Assembly (NCBI GenBank): GCA_963789165.1 | Contig: CAWBJP010000010.1 | Location: forward strand, 124,001 to 188,000 | Length of the DNA: 64,000 nucleotides | Direction of reading: 5' to 3' | Source of the DNA: CAWBJP01 sp963789165 | GTDB lineage: Bacteria; Actinomycetota; Acidimicrobiia; IMCC26256; BP-133 | Shown here: piece after piece, positions 35,397 through 43,058 of the stretch | Position numbering within the stretch: the stretch's first letter is position 1 | Layout: each line of letters opens with the position of its first letter | Notes under the pieces: model-generated | The model's input: only the letters and a program-made list of their open reading frames with translations | The model's database searches: none | What the model was told of the DNA's origin: nothing | Position numbers and translations under genes: made by a program

Positions 35397-36316
35397 AGGC
35401 GGTCGTCACCGGGTCGAGCGGGTTCGTGGGCCGGGAGCTGGTCGCCCATCTCAAGGCGGCCGGAGACGAGGTCGTCGGGCTCGACCGGGCCGCGGGCGCC
35501 GACATCACCGACGCCGCCGCCCTGCGCGACCTGCTGCTCCAGCACCGGCCCCAGGCCGTCTACCACCTGGCCGCGGTCAGCCACATCGGCGGCTCCTGGT
35601 CCGAGCCGGCCCAGGTCTTCCGGGTGAACGCCGAGGGCACCCTGAACGTGCTGTTGGCGGCGCGCCACGCCGGGGTGGAACGGGTCCTGGTCGTCGGCAG
35701 CGCCGACGAATACGGGATCGTGGCCGACCAGGACCTGCCCCTGAGCGAGGAGGCGCCCCTGCGCCCCCTCACCCCCTACGGCGCTTCCAAGGTGGCGGCC
35801 GAGTTCCTCGGCCTCCAGGCCTTCCTGGGTGACGGGCTGCCCGTCATCCGGGTGCGGTCGTTCAACCACACCGGCCCCGGCCAGGCCGAGAACTTCCTGG
35901 TGCCGGCGCTGGCCCGGCGGATCGCCGTCGCCGAACGGAAGGGGAGCAAGGAGGCGCCGGTCGGCTCGCTGGAACCGGTGCGGGACTTCCTCGACGTGGC
36001 CGACGTGGTGGCCGCCTACCGGCTCCTGGTGGAATGCGGATCGCCGGGAGAGGTCTACAACGTGTGCTCGGGCGTCGGCCGCAGCGTCGCTGACATCGCC
36101 GACGCACTGCTCGTCATGGCTCGTCACGCCATCGATCTGGTCCCCGACCCCACCCTGGTGCGTCCCATCGACGTGCCCCGCCTGGTGGGCGACAACACCC
36201 GGTTGCGCACCGCCACCGGCTGGTCCCCCACCATCCCCTTCGAGGACACCCTGGCCGCCATCCTCACCCGCTGGCGCGAAGAATCCGGGGCCACCCCGAA
36301 CCCTGGGGACGCCTGA
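35393..36316 (+). CDS. rmd: GDP-4-keto-6-deoxy-D-mannose reductase-like SDR
   Basis: A 307-residue extended SDR: VKAVVTGSSGFVGRELVAHL, YHLAAVSHIGGSW, VVGSADEYGIV, LTPYGASKVAAEFLG (Tyr/Lys), VRSFNHTGPGQAENFLVPALARRI and VGSLEPVRDFLDVADVV, the last two characteristic of Rmd. It would reduce GDP-4-keto-6-deoxymannose to GDP-rhamnose, completing the route with the gene at 31154. It starts at GTG 35393 inside the previous stop. The last residues (SGATPNPGDA) come from a decayed GGGGTGTCCCC-type repeat. Confidence 0.87.
   Translation: MKAVVTGSSGFVGRELVAHLKAAGDEVVGLDRAAGADITDAAALRDLLLQHRPQAVYHLAAVSHIGGSWSEPAQVFRVNAEGTLNVLLAARHAGVERVLVVGSADEYGIVADQDLPLSEEAPLRPLTPYGASKVAAEFLGLQAFLGDGLPVIRVRSFNHTGPGQAENFLVPALARRIAVAERKGSKEAPVGSLEPVRDFLDVADVVAAYRLLVECGSPGEVYNVCSGVGRSVADIADALLVMARHAIDLVPDPTLVRPIDVPRLVGDNTRLRTATGWSPTIPFEDTLAAILTRWREESGATPNPGDA
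36283..36313 (-). repeat. Decayed GGGGTGTCCCC-type mini-repeat, copy F, at the end of rmd
   Basis: The minus strand reads GGCGTCCCCAGGGTTCGGGG followed by TGGCCCCGG, one or two substitutions away from the other copies in the core. It supplies the last codons of the Rmd-like gene. Confidence 0.4.
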
Positions 36317-36322
36317 CGACCA

Positions 36323-37387
36323 CTAGACCACCCGGGCCTCGGAATGGTCGGAGAGCATGAACCGGTAGGCACGGGGCTGGGAGTCGGAGCGGCACACCAA
36401 GGCGTCGCGACCGATGAGGCTGTCCTCGATCCGGCGGACGCCCTCCACCCGGGACCCTTCCAGAATCACGGAATGCTCGATCTCGGAGTCGATCACCACG
36501 CAGTTGGGCCCGATGGAGGAGTACGGCCCGATGTAGGAGTCGACGATGCGACACCCGGCGCCGAGGGCGACCGGGCCCCGCACCACGCTCCGCAGGATCT
36601 CCGCACCCTCTTCCACGATCACCCGACCGACCAGACGGGACTCGGCGTCCACCGAACCCTCGACGTGATGCCCGATCGATTCGAGGACGATCCGGTTGGC
36701 CTCCAGGAGGTCCTGGAGCTTCCCGGTGTCGATCCAGGGACCCTCCAGGACGTAGGGGCGGACCACGTGGCCGGTGTCGAGCAGATGCTGGATGGCGTCC
36801 GTGATCTCCAGCTCCCCCCGCCACGACGGGGAGATGGCGGCGACGGCGGCGTGGACCGAGGCGTCGAAGAGGTACACGCCGATGAGGGCCAGGTCGCTCT
36901 TGGGCTCCTTGGGCTTCTCCACCAGGCGGACCAGGTGACCGTCCGCCCCGAGTTCGGCCACTCCGAAGTTCTCCGGGTGCTCCACCTTGGTCAGGAGCAC
37001 CTGGGCGGCGGGCCGCTCCCGGAGGAAGTCGTCCACGAAACCCGTGATCCCCCCCACCAGCAGGTTGTCGCCCAGGTACATGACGAACGGCTCGTCCCCC
37101 AGGTAGTCCCGGGCGATGAGGACGGCGTGAGCCAGACCCAGCGGCGCCTCCTGGCGCAGATAGGTGACCGACACGCCGAAGCGGCTGCCGTCCCCCACCG
37201 CCGCCTCGATGTCGGCGGCGGTGTCACCCACCACCATGCCCACCTCGTACACGCCGGCGGCCGCGATCGACTCGAGGGCGTAGAAGAGGATCGGTTTGTT
37301 GGCCAGGGGCACCAGCTGCTTGGCGCTCGTGTGGGTGATGGGCCGCAGCCGCGTACCCGCCCCACCTGCCAGGACCAGTGCTTTCAC
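36323..37387 (-). CDS. Glucose-1-phosphate thymidylyltransferase, long (StrD-like) form
   Basis: A 354-residue sugar nucleotidyltransferase. The N-terminal domain has KALVLAGGAGTRLRPITHTSAKQLVPLANKPI (nucleotide-binding signature), YLGDNLL and VEKPKEPKSDLALIGVYLF. Residues about 245-345 form a left-handed beta-helix of hexapeptide repeats (RVIVEEGAEILRSVVRGP), as in the long RmlA forms of antibiotic clusters. It makes dTDP-glucose or a similar NDP-sugar. No rmlB, rmlC or rmlD is in the window. The GTG start at 37387 is 6 nt after a TAGCCT box. Confidence 0.92.
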   Translation of the reverse strand: MKALVLAGGAGTRLRPITHTSAKQLVPLANKPILFYALESIAAAGVYEVGMVVGDTAADIEAAVGDGSRFGVSVTYLRQEAPLGLAHAVLIARDYLGDEPFVMYLGDNLLVGGITGFVDDFLRERPAAQVLLTKVEHPENFGVAELGADGHLVRLVEKPKEPKSDLALIGVYLFDASVHAAVAAISPSWRGELEITDAIQHLLDTGHVVRPYVLEGPWIDTGKLQDLLEANRIVLESIGHHVEGSVDAESRLVGRVIVEEGAEILRSVVRGPVALGAGCRIVDSYIGPYSSIGPNCVVIDSEIEHSVILEGSRVEGVRRIEDSLIGRDALVCRSDSQPRAYRFMLSDHSEARVV

Positions 37388-37393
37388 AGCTCA

Positions 37394-37399
37394 AGGCTA
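37394..37399 (-). promoter_or_regulatory. Putative -10 box (TAGCCT) of the thymidylyltransferase gene
   Basis: On the minus strand TAGCCT is followed by 6 nt and GTG 37387. It lies within the 33-bp gap shared with thiE. Confidence 0.48.
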
Positions 37400-37408
37400 C
37401 ATGGCACG

Positions 37409-37414
37409 TACGGT
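37409..37414 (+). promoter_or_regulatory. Putative -10 box (TACGGT) of thiE
   Basis: TACGGT followed by 6 nt and GTG 37421. The box for the divergent gene lies 9 bp away, so the two promoters must overlap face to back. Confidence 0.48.
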
Positions 37415-37420
37415 GGGGCC

Positions 37421-38059
37421 GTGGTTCGAAAAGCCTTGGCCGACGCCCGCCTGTACGTGTGCACCTCCGACCGGGCCGACCTGGGCGAATTCGTGGAGGC
37501 GGTGTGTCGGGCGGGGGTCGACATCGTCCAGCTGCGGGAGAAGAGCCTCACCGACCGGGACCTGCTGCGCCGGGCGGGTGTGGCGCGCGAGGCGGCCCAC
37601 GCCGCCGGCGCCCTCTTCGTGCTCAACGACCGGCCCGACCTGGCCCTGGCCTGCGCCGCCGATGGGGTGCACGTCGGTCAGGACGACGTCCCGCCCGCGG
37701 TGGCCCGGGCCATCCTCGGCCCCGATGCCCTGATCGGTCTCTCCACCCACGCCCCCGCCGAGCTGGGAACGGCGCGACGCGAACCGATCGACTACGTGAG
37801 CGTCGGGCCCGTGGTGGCCACGCCGACCAAACCCGGCCGTCCCGGCACGGGCCTCGACTACGTCCGGACCGCCGCCACCCTGCTGGGCGAGGAAGGTATC
37901 CCGTTCTTCGTCACCGGCGGCGCCTCTCCCGACTCCCTACCGGAGCTGATGGCCGCCGGCGCCTCGCGCTTCGTGGTGGTGCGCGCCCTGACCGAGTCCC
38001 CCGACCCGGTGTCGATCGTCCACCGCCTTCGGAAGCTGGTCGACGGCGTGCCCAGCTAG
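37421..38059 (+). CDS. thiE: Thiamine-phosphate synthase
   Basis: A 212-residue TIM-barrel enzyme joining hydroxymethylpyrimidine diphosphate and thiazole phosphate to thiamine phosphate. Family motifs are in order: VQLREKSL, FVLNDRPDLAL, DGVHVGQDD, IGLSTHAPAEL, DYVSVGPVVATPTK and FVTGGASPDSLPELMAAGA. GTG 37421 is chosen because it sits 6 nt after a TACGGT box and gives the normal length. It is transcribed away from the polysaccharide region and marks its right border. Confidence 0.94.
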   Translation: MVRKALADARLYVCTSDRADLGEFVEAVCRAGVDIVQLREKSLTDRDLLRRAGVAREAAHAAGALFVLNDRPDLALACAADGVHVGQDDVPPAVARAILGPDALIGLSTHAPAELGTARREPIDYVSVGPVVATPTKPGRPGTGLDYVRTAATLLGEEGIPFFVTGGASPDSLPELMAAGASRFVVVRALTESPDPVSIVHRLRKLVDGVPS

Positions 38060-38067
38060 CCGACCGG

Positions 38068-39651
38068 TTATGGGTCGAGGCGGACCCTGAGGTCCCGGTC
38101 CCACACCAACACCCGATATTGGCCGATGTCGTGCGCCTCTACTGGAGCGCCGAACGTCGCCACGGCGACCTGCTCGTCGACGCCGTCAGGCCGGGCCGAA
38201 TTGAGGATCACGAACCGGAACGGCCGAGCGTCCTCGAACCAGCGACGCGAAGCGAAGCCGACGTTTGGTCTCAATACCCCTCCGACGTTGGCGACAGGAC
38301 GGACTGCGACGAGCTCCCGTCCCGTCACCGTCGTGATCCCCGCGACCCAGTACTGGCCATAGCCCCGATGCAGACCTCTGGCCTCCAGCCAATCGACCAC
38401 CGCGACCGAGGGGTTGACGGGGACCGGCTGTCCGAGGGTTCCGAGCGGGGTCATCAGGTATGCGGCGCCCAGGGCCAGCATGGTCCCCGCCACTGCCGGG
38501 GCGGGAATCCTGTCGCTGGCTTCGATGGCTCGCCGGGCGGTGAGGACCGCTCCGAAGACCAGCGAGGGCAGCAGGTACCGGGCGTTCAGCCGCTGATCCA
38601 GGGGCACTGTCAACAGTGCGAAGACGGCAACGCCGCCAACGCAGCCGATGAGCAGCACGTCGTCCAGCCAGGCGGGAGTCGGGCGCCAGAGCCGGACTGA
38701 GGCGACGCTCGCGGGCCGGGCCGACGGACGGACAAGGCCGGCCGCGGACCGGATGAGCGTCACGAGCAGCGCGGCGGCGAAGAGCAATGCTCCGACATGA
38801 TGAACAACCTTCGCTACTCCCTTGAGGCCACCGTGGGTCAGGACGCCGAGCAGCCCCCCCAGGACCGTCGGCGTGGCCCGGAGGTTCTGAGGCCACGCCT
38901 TGATATAGGGCGGATTGTCAGCCCTATACGAGTATCCGCCTATCTGATCGAGCAGAAAGGCGAGGAAGAGGGAGCCAGCCATCGCGCCGGCCGCGGCCGC
39001 CAGGGGCGCGGCCAGCGCGGCGAAGCGCCGGGTGCGCAGTCCGTCGAGGAGACCGGCGGCGGCTACCGGCACGACACCGATTGCGATCGCGACGGGATCG
39101 GAATGGACGGTGACGGCGAGGAGTCCTGTCGCCGCCACCCACCGCAGGTCGCCCAGCCGGCCGCCGGACAGCAGGGCGAAGGCGATCAGGCAGAACAATG
39201 CGGTGGCAAGGTGATGCGGTCCGTGGAGGATGAAGATGACGAGATAGAGGTGGGGCAGGCCGAGCAGGATCAGGAGCACCCCCGCACCGACCCACCAGCT
39301 TCGGACGGGCCGGCCCATCCGAGCCACCATCGCCCCAACGACCATGGTCGTCGTCGTCACCACCGCCGCGACGGCATGGACGAGCAGCTCTCGCATCCCG
39401 AAGAGAACGCTGGCGATGCCCATCATGGGAAGGTCGATGAGCCAATAGCTGTTGGTCGGCAGGACCCAATCCCGGAGCAGGGGGTTCCCGCGCAGCATCG
39501 CCTCGCCAGCCAACAGGGCGTTGGCGTTGTCCGAGTTCCCGTAACGAGTGTGCCGGGCCACCTCCGTCAGGAACAGTACGTAGGCCACGAAGCCGGCCGC
39601 CAGACCCAGCGCTGCCGCCAGCCGCCGGCCCGACGACAACGACCTGACCAC
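38068..39651 (-). CDS. Polytopic membrane protein, 527 aa, possibly GT-C type
   Basis: An integral membrane protein with about eleven hydrophobic segments and a C-terminal soluble tail of about 110 residues. The first extracytoplasmic loop reads TRYGNSDNANALLAGEAMLRGNPLLRDW, an acidic loop placed as in GT-C glycosyltransferases that use lipid-linked sugars. No family was recognised with certainty, so GT-C membership is only suggested by topology. It stands alone between thiE and a hydrolase gene. Confidence 0.7.
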   Translation of the reverse strand: MVRSLSSGRRLAAALGLAAGFVAYVLFLTEVARHTRYGNSDNANALLAGEAMLRGNPLLRDWVLPTNSYWLIDLPMMGIASVLFGMRELLVHAVAAVVTTTTMVVGAMVARMGRPVRSWWVGAGVLLILLGLPHLYLVIFILHGPHHLATALFCLIAFALLSGGRLGDLRWVAATGLLAVTVHSDPVAIAIGVVPVAAAGLLDGLRTRRFAALAAPLAAAAGAMAGSLFLAFLLDQIGGYSYRADNPPYIKAWPQNLRATPTVLGGLLGVLTHGGLKGVAKVVHHVGALLFAAALLVTLIRSAAGLVRPSARPASVASVRLWRPTPAWLDDVLLIGCVGGVAVFALLTVPLDQRLNARYLLPSLVFGAVLTARRAIEASDRIPAPAVAGTMLALGAAYLMTPLGTLGQPVPVNPSVAVVDWLEARGLHRGYGQYWVAGITTVTGRELVAVRPVANVGGVLRPNVGFASRRWFEDARPFRFVILNSARPDGVDEQVAVATFGAPVEAHDIGQYRVLVWDRDLRVRLDP

Positions 39652-39700
39652 GCCGGAAGTATCGCACGCGGTTGGCGGAGCGCTTGCTCCTCAAGGCACG

Positions 39701-40447
39701 TCACGGCGACTGGCGCGCCAGCCAGCCGATGAGGAGGGCGACGGCCCGGGGATCGTGCCGGAGCCGGTGCCCACCCCCGGCCACCACCCGGAGGTCGCAA
39801 ATCTCGTAGCCGGCTTCGTAGAGGGCCCGGGCGTCGGACAGGGGCACGACCTCGTCCTGGTCGCCGTGGATGAGCAGCAGCTGGCGGGGCGCCAGCTTCG
39901 CCGCGCTGGCCAGCGGCGAGACCTCGACAAACCGACGGCCCCAGGCAGCCGGGTCGGGGGGGAAGTTGGCCCGACGGATGATCCCGATGTCACGGGCGTA
40001 CTCCAGGAGCCGGCTCGGGTTGGCCGCCCAGTCCGAGAACGTGGCCGGGGCGGCCAGGGTGGCCACCCCTCGCACCCGCTCGTCCTCCGCGGCCACGCAG
40101 ATGGCCAGCGATCCGCCGGCGCTCGACCCCGCCAGCCACACGCCGCCGACGTCCTCGCGCTCGGACAGGAGGTCGACGGCCACCCGGAGGTCGGTCATCC
40201 AGGCGTCCAGGGAGAAGTCGCCCTCCGACAGGCCGGTCCCCCGGAAGTTGAAGGTGAGCACGGCCCAGCCCGTCTCCCGGGCCAGCCGTTCGGCCAGCTC
40301 CGGATAGGTGGATGCCGCGCTCTTGCCGCCCTGGGGCCCCTGCGGAAACCCGTGGCAGAGCACGAGGCCGGGCACCCGGGCGAACCCGGGCGGCCGGGCG
40401 TAGTGGGACGCGAGGCGCGACTCCTCCGAGATGAACGTCTCGTGCAT
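39701..40447 (-). CDS. Alpha/beta hydrolase (dienelactone hydrolase/esterase-like)
   Basis: A 248-residue serine hydrolase: VPGLVLCHGFPQG (oxyanion region), FNFRGTGLSEGDF, the nucleophile elbow WLAGSSAGGSLA, the acid in LLIHGDQDEVVP and the His in VAGGGHRLRHDP. No signal peptide is present. ATG 40447 has GGGAGG directly upstream. It is divergent from the gene at 40470 with only 22 bp between starts. The substrate is unknown. Confidence 0.9.
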   Translation of the reverse strand: MHETFISEESRLASHYARPPGFARVPGLVLCHGFPQGPQGGKSAASTYPELAERLARETGWAVLTFNFRGTGLSEGDFSLDAWMTDLRVAVDLLSEREDVGGVWLAGSSAGGSLAICVAAEDERVRGVATLAAPATFSDWAANPSRLLEYARDIGIIRRANFPPDPAAWGRRFVEVSPLASAAKLAPRQLLLIHGDQDEVVPLSDARALYEAGYEICDLRVVAGGGHRLRHDPRAVALLIGWLARQSP

Positions 40448-40455
40448 GCCTCCCT

Positions 40456-40461
40456 TATCCT
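40456..40461 (+). promoter_or_regulatory. Putative -10 box (TATCCT) for the 40470 gene
   Basis: TATCCT is followed by 8 nt and GTG 40470, with no ribosome-binding site. It lies in the 22-bp gap to the divergent hydrolase gene. Confidence 0.42.
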
Positions 40462-40469
40462 GGCGCCTC

Positions 40470-41009
40470 GTGGAGCCCACCGACGTACCCGCCCTCCGCC
40501 TTCCCGGTGTCGTGGCCCGCTCCCTGCTCGAAGGCGAGCAGGTGGCCGACCTGCGACTCCCGTCCGCCGGCGGCCCGCCGCCGGGGTCCCGACGCTTCTG
40601 GCTCATCCCCTCCGGCGAGGAGCCGGCCCTCAAACCCGCTTACCGGCGGGCTCGGGAGCTGTCCCTGCCCGAGGAGCCTCCGCCGGCCGGTCACGTGAGG
40701 GTCGACGGCTGGGCCGAGCTGGTGGGCCGGGGCGTCACCGGCCTCGACACCGCCCGGGTTGCGGCGCTCAACTCCAAGTCGGTGCTCGACCTCGACGCTC
40801 TGGCCACGGCGGCCGGCGGTGCCGAGGTGGAGGTTCTCGCCCTGCGGGCCCACCGGCTCGTCGACGCGCTGACCGTACCGGCTGACCTGTCCGGCCTCCC
40901 CCCTGATCCCTCGAACGGGAAGAGCGAGCTGGTCCTCTCCGACGTGGCCTTCGAAGCCCGCCTCAAGGGCCTGGTCGAAGCCCTACCGTCCGGACTGTCG
41001 GCCGGTTAG
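40470..41009 (+). CDS. DUF1802-like conserved protein
   Basis: A 179-residue soluble protein: LPGVVARSLLEGEQVADLRLP, RRFWLIPSGEEPALKPAYRRA and EVEVLALRAHRLVDAL. The FWLIP...ALK element and the late hydrophobic strand followed by RAHRL resemble DUF1802, a family of unknown function; the match is from memory and moderate. GTG 40470 is chosen for its spacing to a TATCCT box. It converges with and overlaps the next gene by 4 nt. Confidence 0.6.
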   Translation: MEPTDVPALRLPGVVARSLLEGEQVADLRLPSAGGPPPGSRRFWLIPSGEEPALKPAYRRARELSLPEEPPPAGHVRVDGWAELVGRGVTGLDTARVAALNSKSVLDLDALATAAGGAEVEVLALRAHRLVDALTVPADLSGLPPDPSNGKSELVLSDVAFEARLKGLVEALPSGLSAG

Positions 41010-41221
41010 GAGGCCTTCGCCTCCCGGGTGCAGTGGCGGCAGGGCCGGTAGCCCCGGTTGGCCGCCTCGGGGAGCGTGTCGGGCCCGAAGGCGGCGAAGC
41101 GCTCCGACGCCATCAGTTCGTCGATGGCACACGCCTCCGCCGCCTGATCCAGGTCGTGGACCACCTGGGAGCGCTTGTCGCCCACGTATCGCTGGTGCTC
41201 GAAGCGGCTGGGACGGCTCAC
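41006..41221 (-). CDS. Small conserved protein with Ada-like GYRPCRHC motif
   Basis: A 71-residue protein starting at GTG 41221 with GGAGGT 7 nt upstream, a strong ribosome-binding site. It reads SRPSRFEHQRYVGDKRSQVVHDLD, ACAIDELMASERFAAFGPDTL and ends ANRGYRPCRHCTREAKAS. The ending resembles the zinc-binding motif of the Ada repair protein (GFRPCKRC), but only part of that domain is present. Function unknown; zinc binding through the two cysteines plus others is possible. Confidence 0.7.
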   Translation of the reverse strand: MSRPSRFEHQRYVGDKRSQVVHDLDQAAEACAIDELMASERFAAFGPDTLPEAANRGYRPCRHCTREAKAS

Positions 41222-41253
41222 ACAGCACCTCCGACGAAGATCGGCACAACGAC

Positions 41254-41279
41254 CCGGGGGCCTCCGTAGAGGCCCCCGG
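41254..41279 (-). terminator. Strong hairpin in the gap upstream of the small Ada-like gene
   Basis: Perfect 11-bp stem CCGGGGGCCTC/GAGGCCCCCGG with a CGTA loop. There is no T-run on either side. It sits upstream of the GTG of the small minus-strand gene, so for that gene it is in the leader; it may instead insulate it from transcription arriving from the right. Confidence 0.5.
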
Positions 41280-41489
41280 ATCACCAAGTTGGCTGGTTGA
41301 CGCGCCAATCCCTGACTGCGGTGGGTGGGACCAGCTCCCACCAGGATCGACGCCAGTGCAGCGGGGAGATTCCGCCAGGCGGTCCAGCCCAACGGCCTAG
41401 CGGCCGCGCACCTCCAGGGTCCCAGATCTACCGTTATCCATTGTCTGGACCACCTCCTTTCTCCGGTACCGCTATTAAACCAGCCCGGA

Positions 41490-41519
41490 GGGGTTCTCGG
41501 GATCCTTATCGTCCGCCCG
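41490..41519. repeat. Left imperfect direct repeat flanking the FkbM gene
   Basis: 27 of 30 bases match 42588-42617 in the same orientation. On the minus strand both encode ADD.DPENP, the tail of the membrane protein at 42582-43031, so this looks like an orphan 3' end of that gene. Confidence 0.7.
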
Positions 41520-41654
41520 GGTCCGCCGGCCCCCGCGCTGAGTGGTCCGAATGGCCCGCACACCTGCTCCCGGGGCGGAATCCCGATCTGCCCCGCGAGC
41601 ACCTTCAGTCGGAGGTGGACCACCGAACCCGCTGCGTAGAATGGTCCGCGGTTT

Positions 41655-42552
41655 GTGGGCAAAACGGCCTTCACGGCCGCCGACGACGTGGAGACTCTTT
41701 TGCTGAACTCCCTCAGTTTGTTGAACTCTCTCAGAGAACTCGAGAGGGACGCCGTTGAAGCCAAAATGCGCGCGCTGGCCAAGACAATTTATCTGGGTGA
41801 CCATACCGCCACGTGTCGAAGCCTAGGCAAACACCTGATCTACCTCGACACTCGCGATTACGCTCTTGCAACCAACCTGATGTGGGATGGATTCTGGGAG
41901 ATTTGGGTTACCCAGGCCATGGCGCGTCTGCATTCAACCCGGAATGGTGGTCGCAGATGTCGGCGCGAATGTCGGATACTATAGTTTGCTCATGGCCGAG
42001 GTCGTGGGGCCAAAAGGTATCGTATTCGCGATCGAACCAAATTTGCATCTTGCCCGACTCCTTCGGATGTCTGTCTCGGTGAACGGGTTCACCGATCGAG
42101 TCATCGTCGAGACCCGGGCGGCATCCTCGACAACTGGCGATCGGCTGAAGTTCTTCATTCCCGACGGGCATCCCATGAACGCATCGCTCCGACCGGTCGA
42201 AGTGGACAGGGCCATGATTCCGGAGGAGGGCGTACTCACCGAAGTCGAGACGGTCAAGCTGGACGATGCGCTACCGGAGAGAGTCGATTTTCTGAAAATC
42301 GATGCCGAGGGTGCCGAGCGTCAAATTTGGCACGGCCTGACGCGAACTCTGCGAGCGAATGACAACATTCAGGTATTCCTGGAGTTCAGACCCATACGAT
42401 ACGGCTCGGAGAGCGACGACTTCCTGGATGAGATCGAAGAGGTGGGCTTCAAGCTCGCGTTTGTCGATTACGACGGCCGCATAAAGCACACGACCCGGTC
42501 AGACATTATTTCTCATGGTACGACAGATGTGATGCTCTGCTTATCTAAATAG
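41655..42552 (+). pseudogene. FkbM-family methyltransferase, frame-broken
   Basis: The first frame (GTG 41655 onward) encodes IYLGDHTATCRSLGKHLIYLDTRDYALA and WDGFWEIWVTQAMA. The second, one base away, continues PGMVVADVGANVGYYSLLMAEVVGP (SAM loop), FAIEPN, ETVKLDD and VDFLKIDAEGAERQIW, as in FkbM-type sugar O-methyltransferases. The junction is at about 41920-41930 in GGCGCGTC; removing one base gives a continuous protein. Base composition is clearly more A/T-rich than the neighbours, and imperfect direct repeats flank the gene, so it was probably acquired separately. Confidence 0.8.
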
Positions 42553-42581
42553 TTGTGCACTTTGTGCCGTTCCGACAACCG

Positions 42582-43031
42582 TCAGGCGGGGTTTTCGGGA
42601 TCCATATCATCCGCCCGCGAGCCGACGGCGCCGATGGAGCGCAGGTAGTCCATCTGGGTTTCAATGACGGCGTGGACCTGCTCGGCGCTGAAGGCCACGC
42701 CGGCGGCGCCGGCCCGCTCCAGGATCCAGCTCACCGTCTCTGACCCGCCGATCACGACCGGCGCCGTGACGTGGGCGCTCGCTCCGTTTCCGGAGACGCC
42801 TTTGGCCCGGAAGTACTGCATCTGCAGGTCGAGGATCTGACGGACGTCCTCGACGGTCAGGGTGGCGGCGGCATCGTCGGCGATGTGGGCCACCACCCAC
42901 TCGAGGGCTTCTTCCATGTCGAACGTCGGCCGGGGCGGCATGGCCGCCAGCCGCCGGCTCTCCCGCAGGATGGCCCACGCCGCCACCAGCAGGACCAGCC
43001 CCACCGCCAGAGCCCCAAGGACGACCGCCAC
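42582..43031 (-). CDS. Membrane-anchored protein of unknown function
   Basis: A 149-residue protein with one N-terminal transmembrane helix (LGALAVGLVLLVAAWAIL) and a soluble helical part that contains two related halves: VEDVRQILDLQMQYFRAKGV and AEQVHAVIETQMDYLRSIGA. It starts at GTG 43031. The C-terminal codons are duplicated at 41490-41519. No family is recognised. Confidence 0.7.
   Translation of the reverse strand: MAVVLGALAVGLVLLVAAWAILRESRRLAAMPPRPTFDMEEALEWVVAHIADDAAATLTVEDVRQILDLQMQYFRAKGVSGNGASAHVTAPVVIGGSETVSWILERAGAAGVAFSAEQVHAVIETQMDYLRSIGAVGSRADDMDPENPA
42588..42617. repeat. Right imperfect direct repeat flanking the FkbM gene
   Basis: The partner of 41490-41519, with three mismatches in 30. 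This copy is the genuine 3' end of the membrane-protein gene. Distance between copies is 1,098 bp and the FkbM gene lies between. Confidence 0.7.
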
Positions 43032-43058
43032 CCGGTCAGGCTAACAACGCTGACGCGG

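Larger units (their letters stand above)
41222..41654. other. 433-bp non-coding stretch before the FkbM gene
   Basis: No convincing gene was found here. It holds a strong hairpin (41254-41279), a stretch similar to the 3' end of the gene at 42582 (41490-41519) and a TAGAAT box at 41637-41642, 12 nt before the GTG of the FkbM gene. Several short open frames exist on both strands but lack ribosome-binding sites and family features. Confidence 0.5.
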
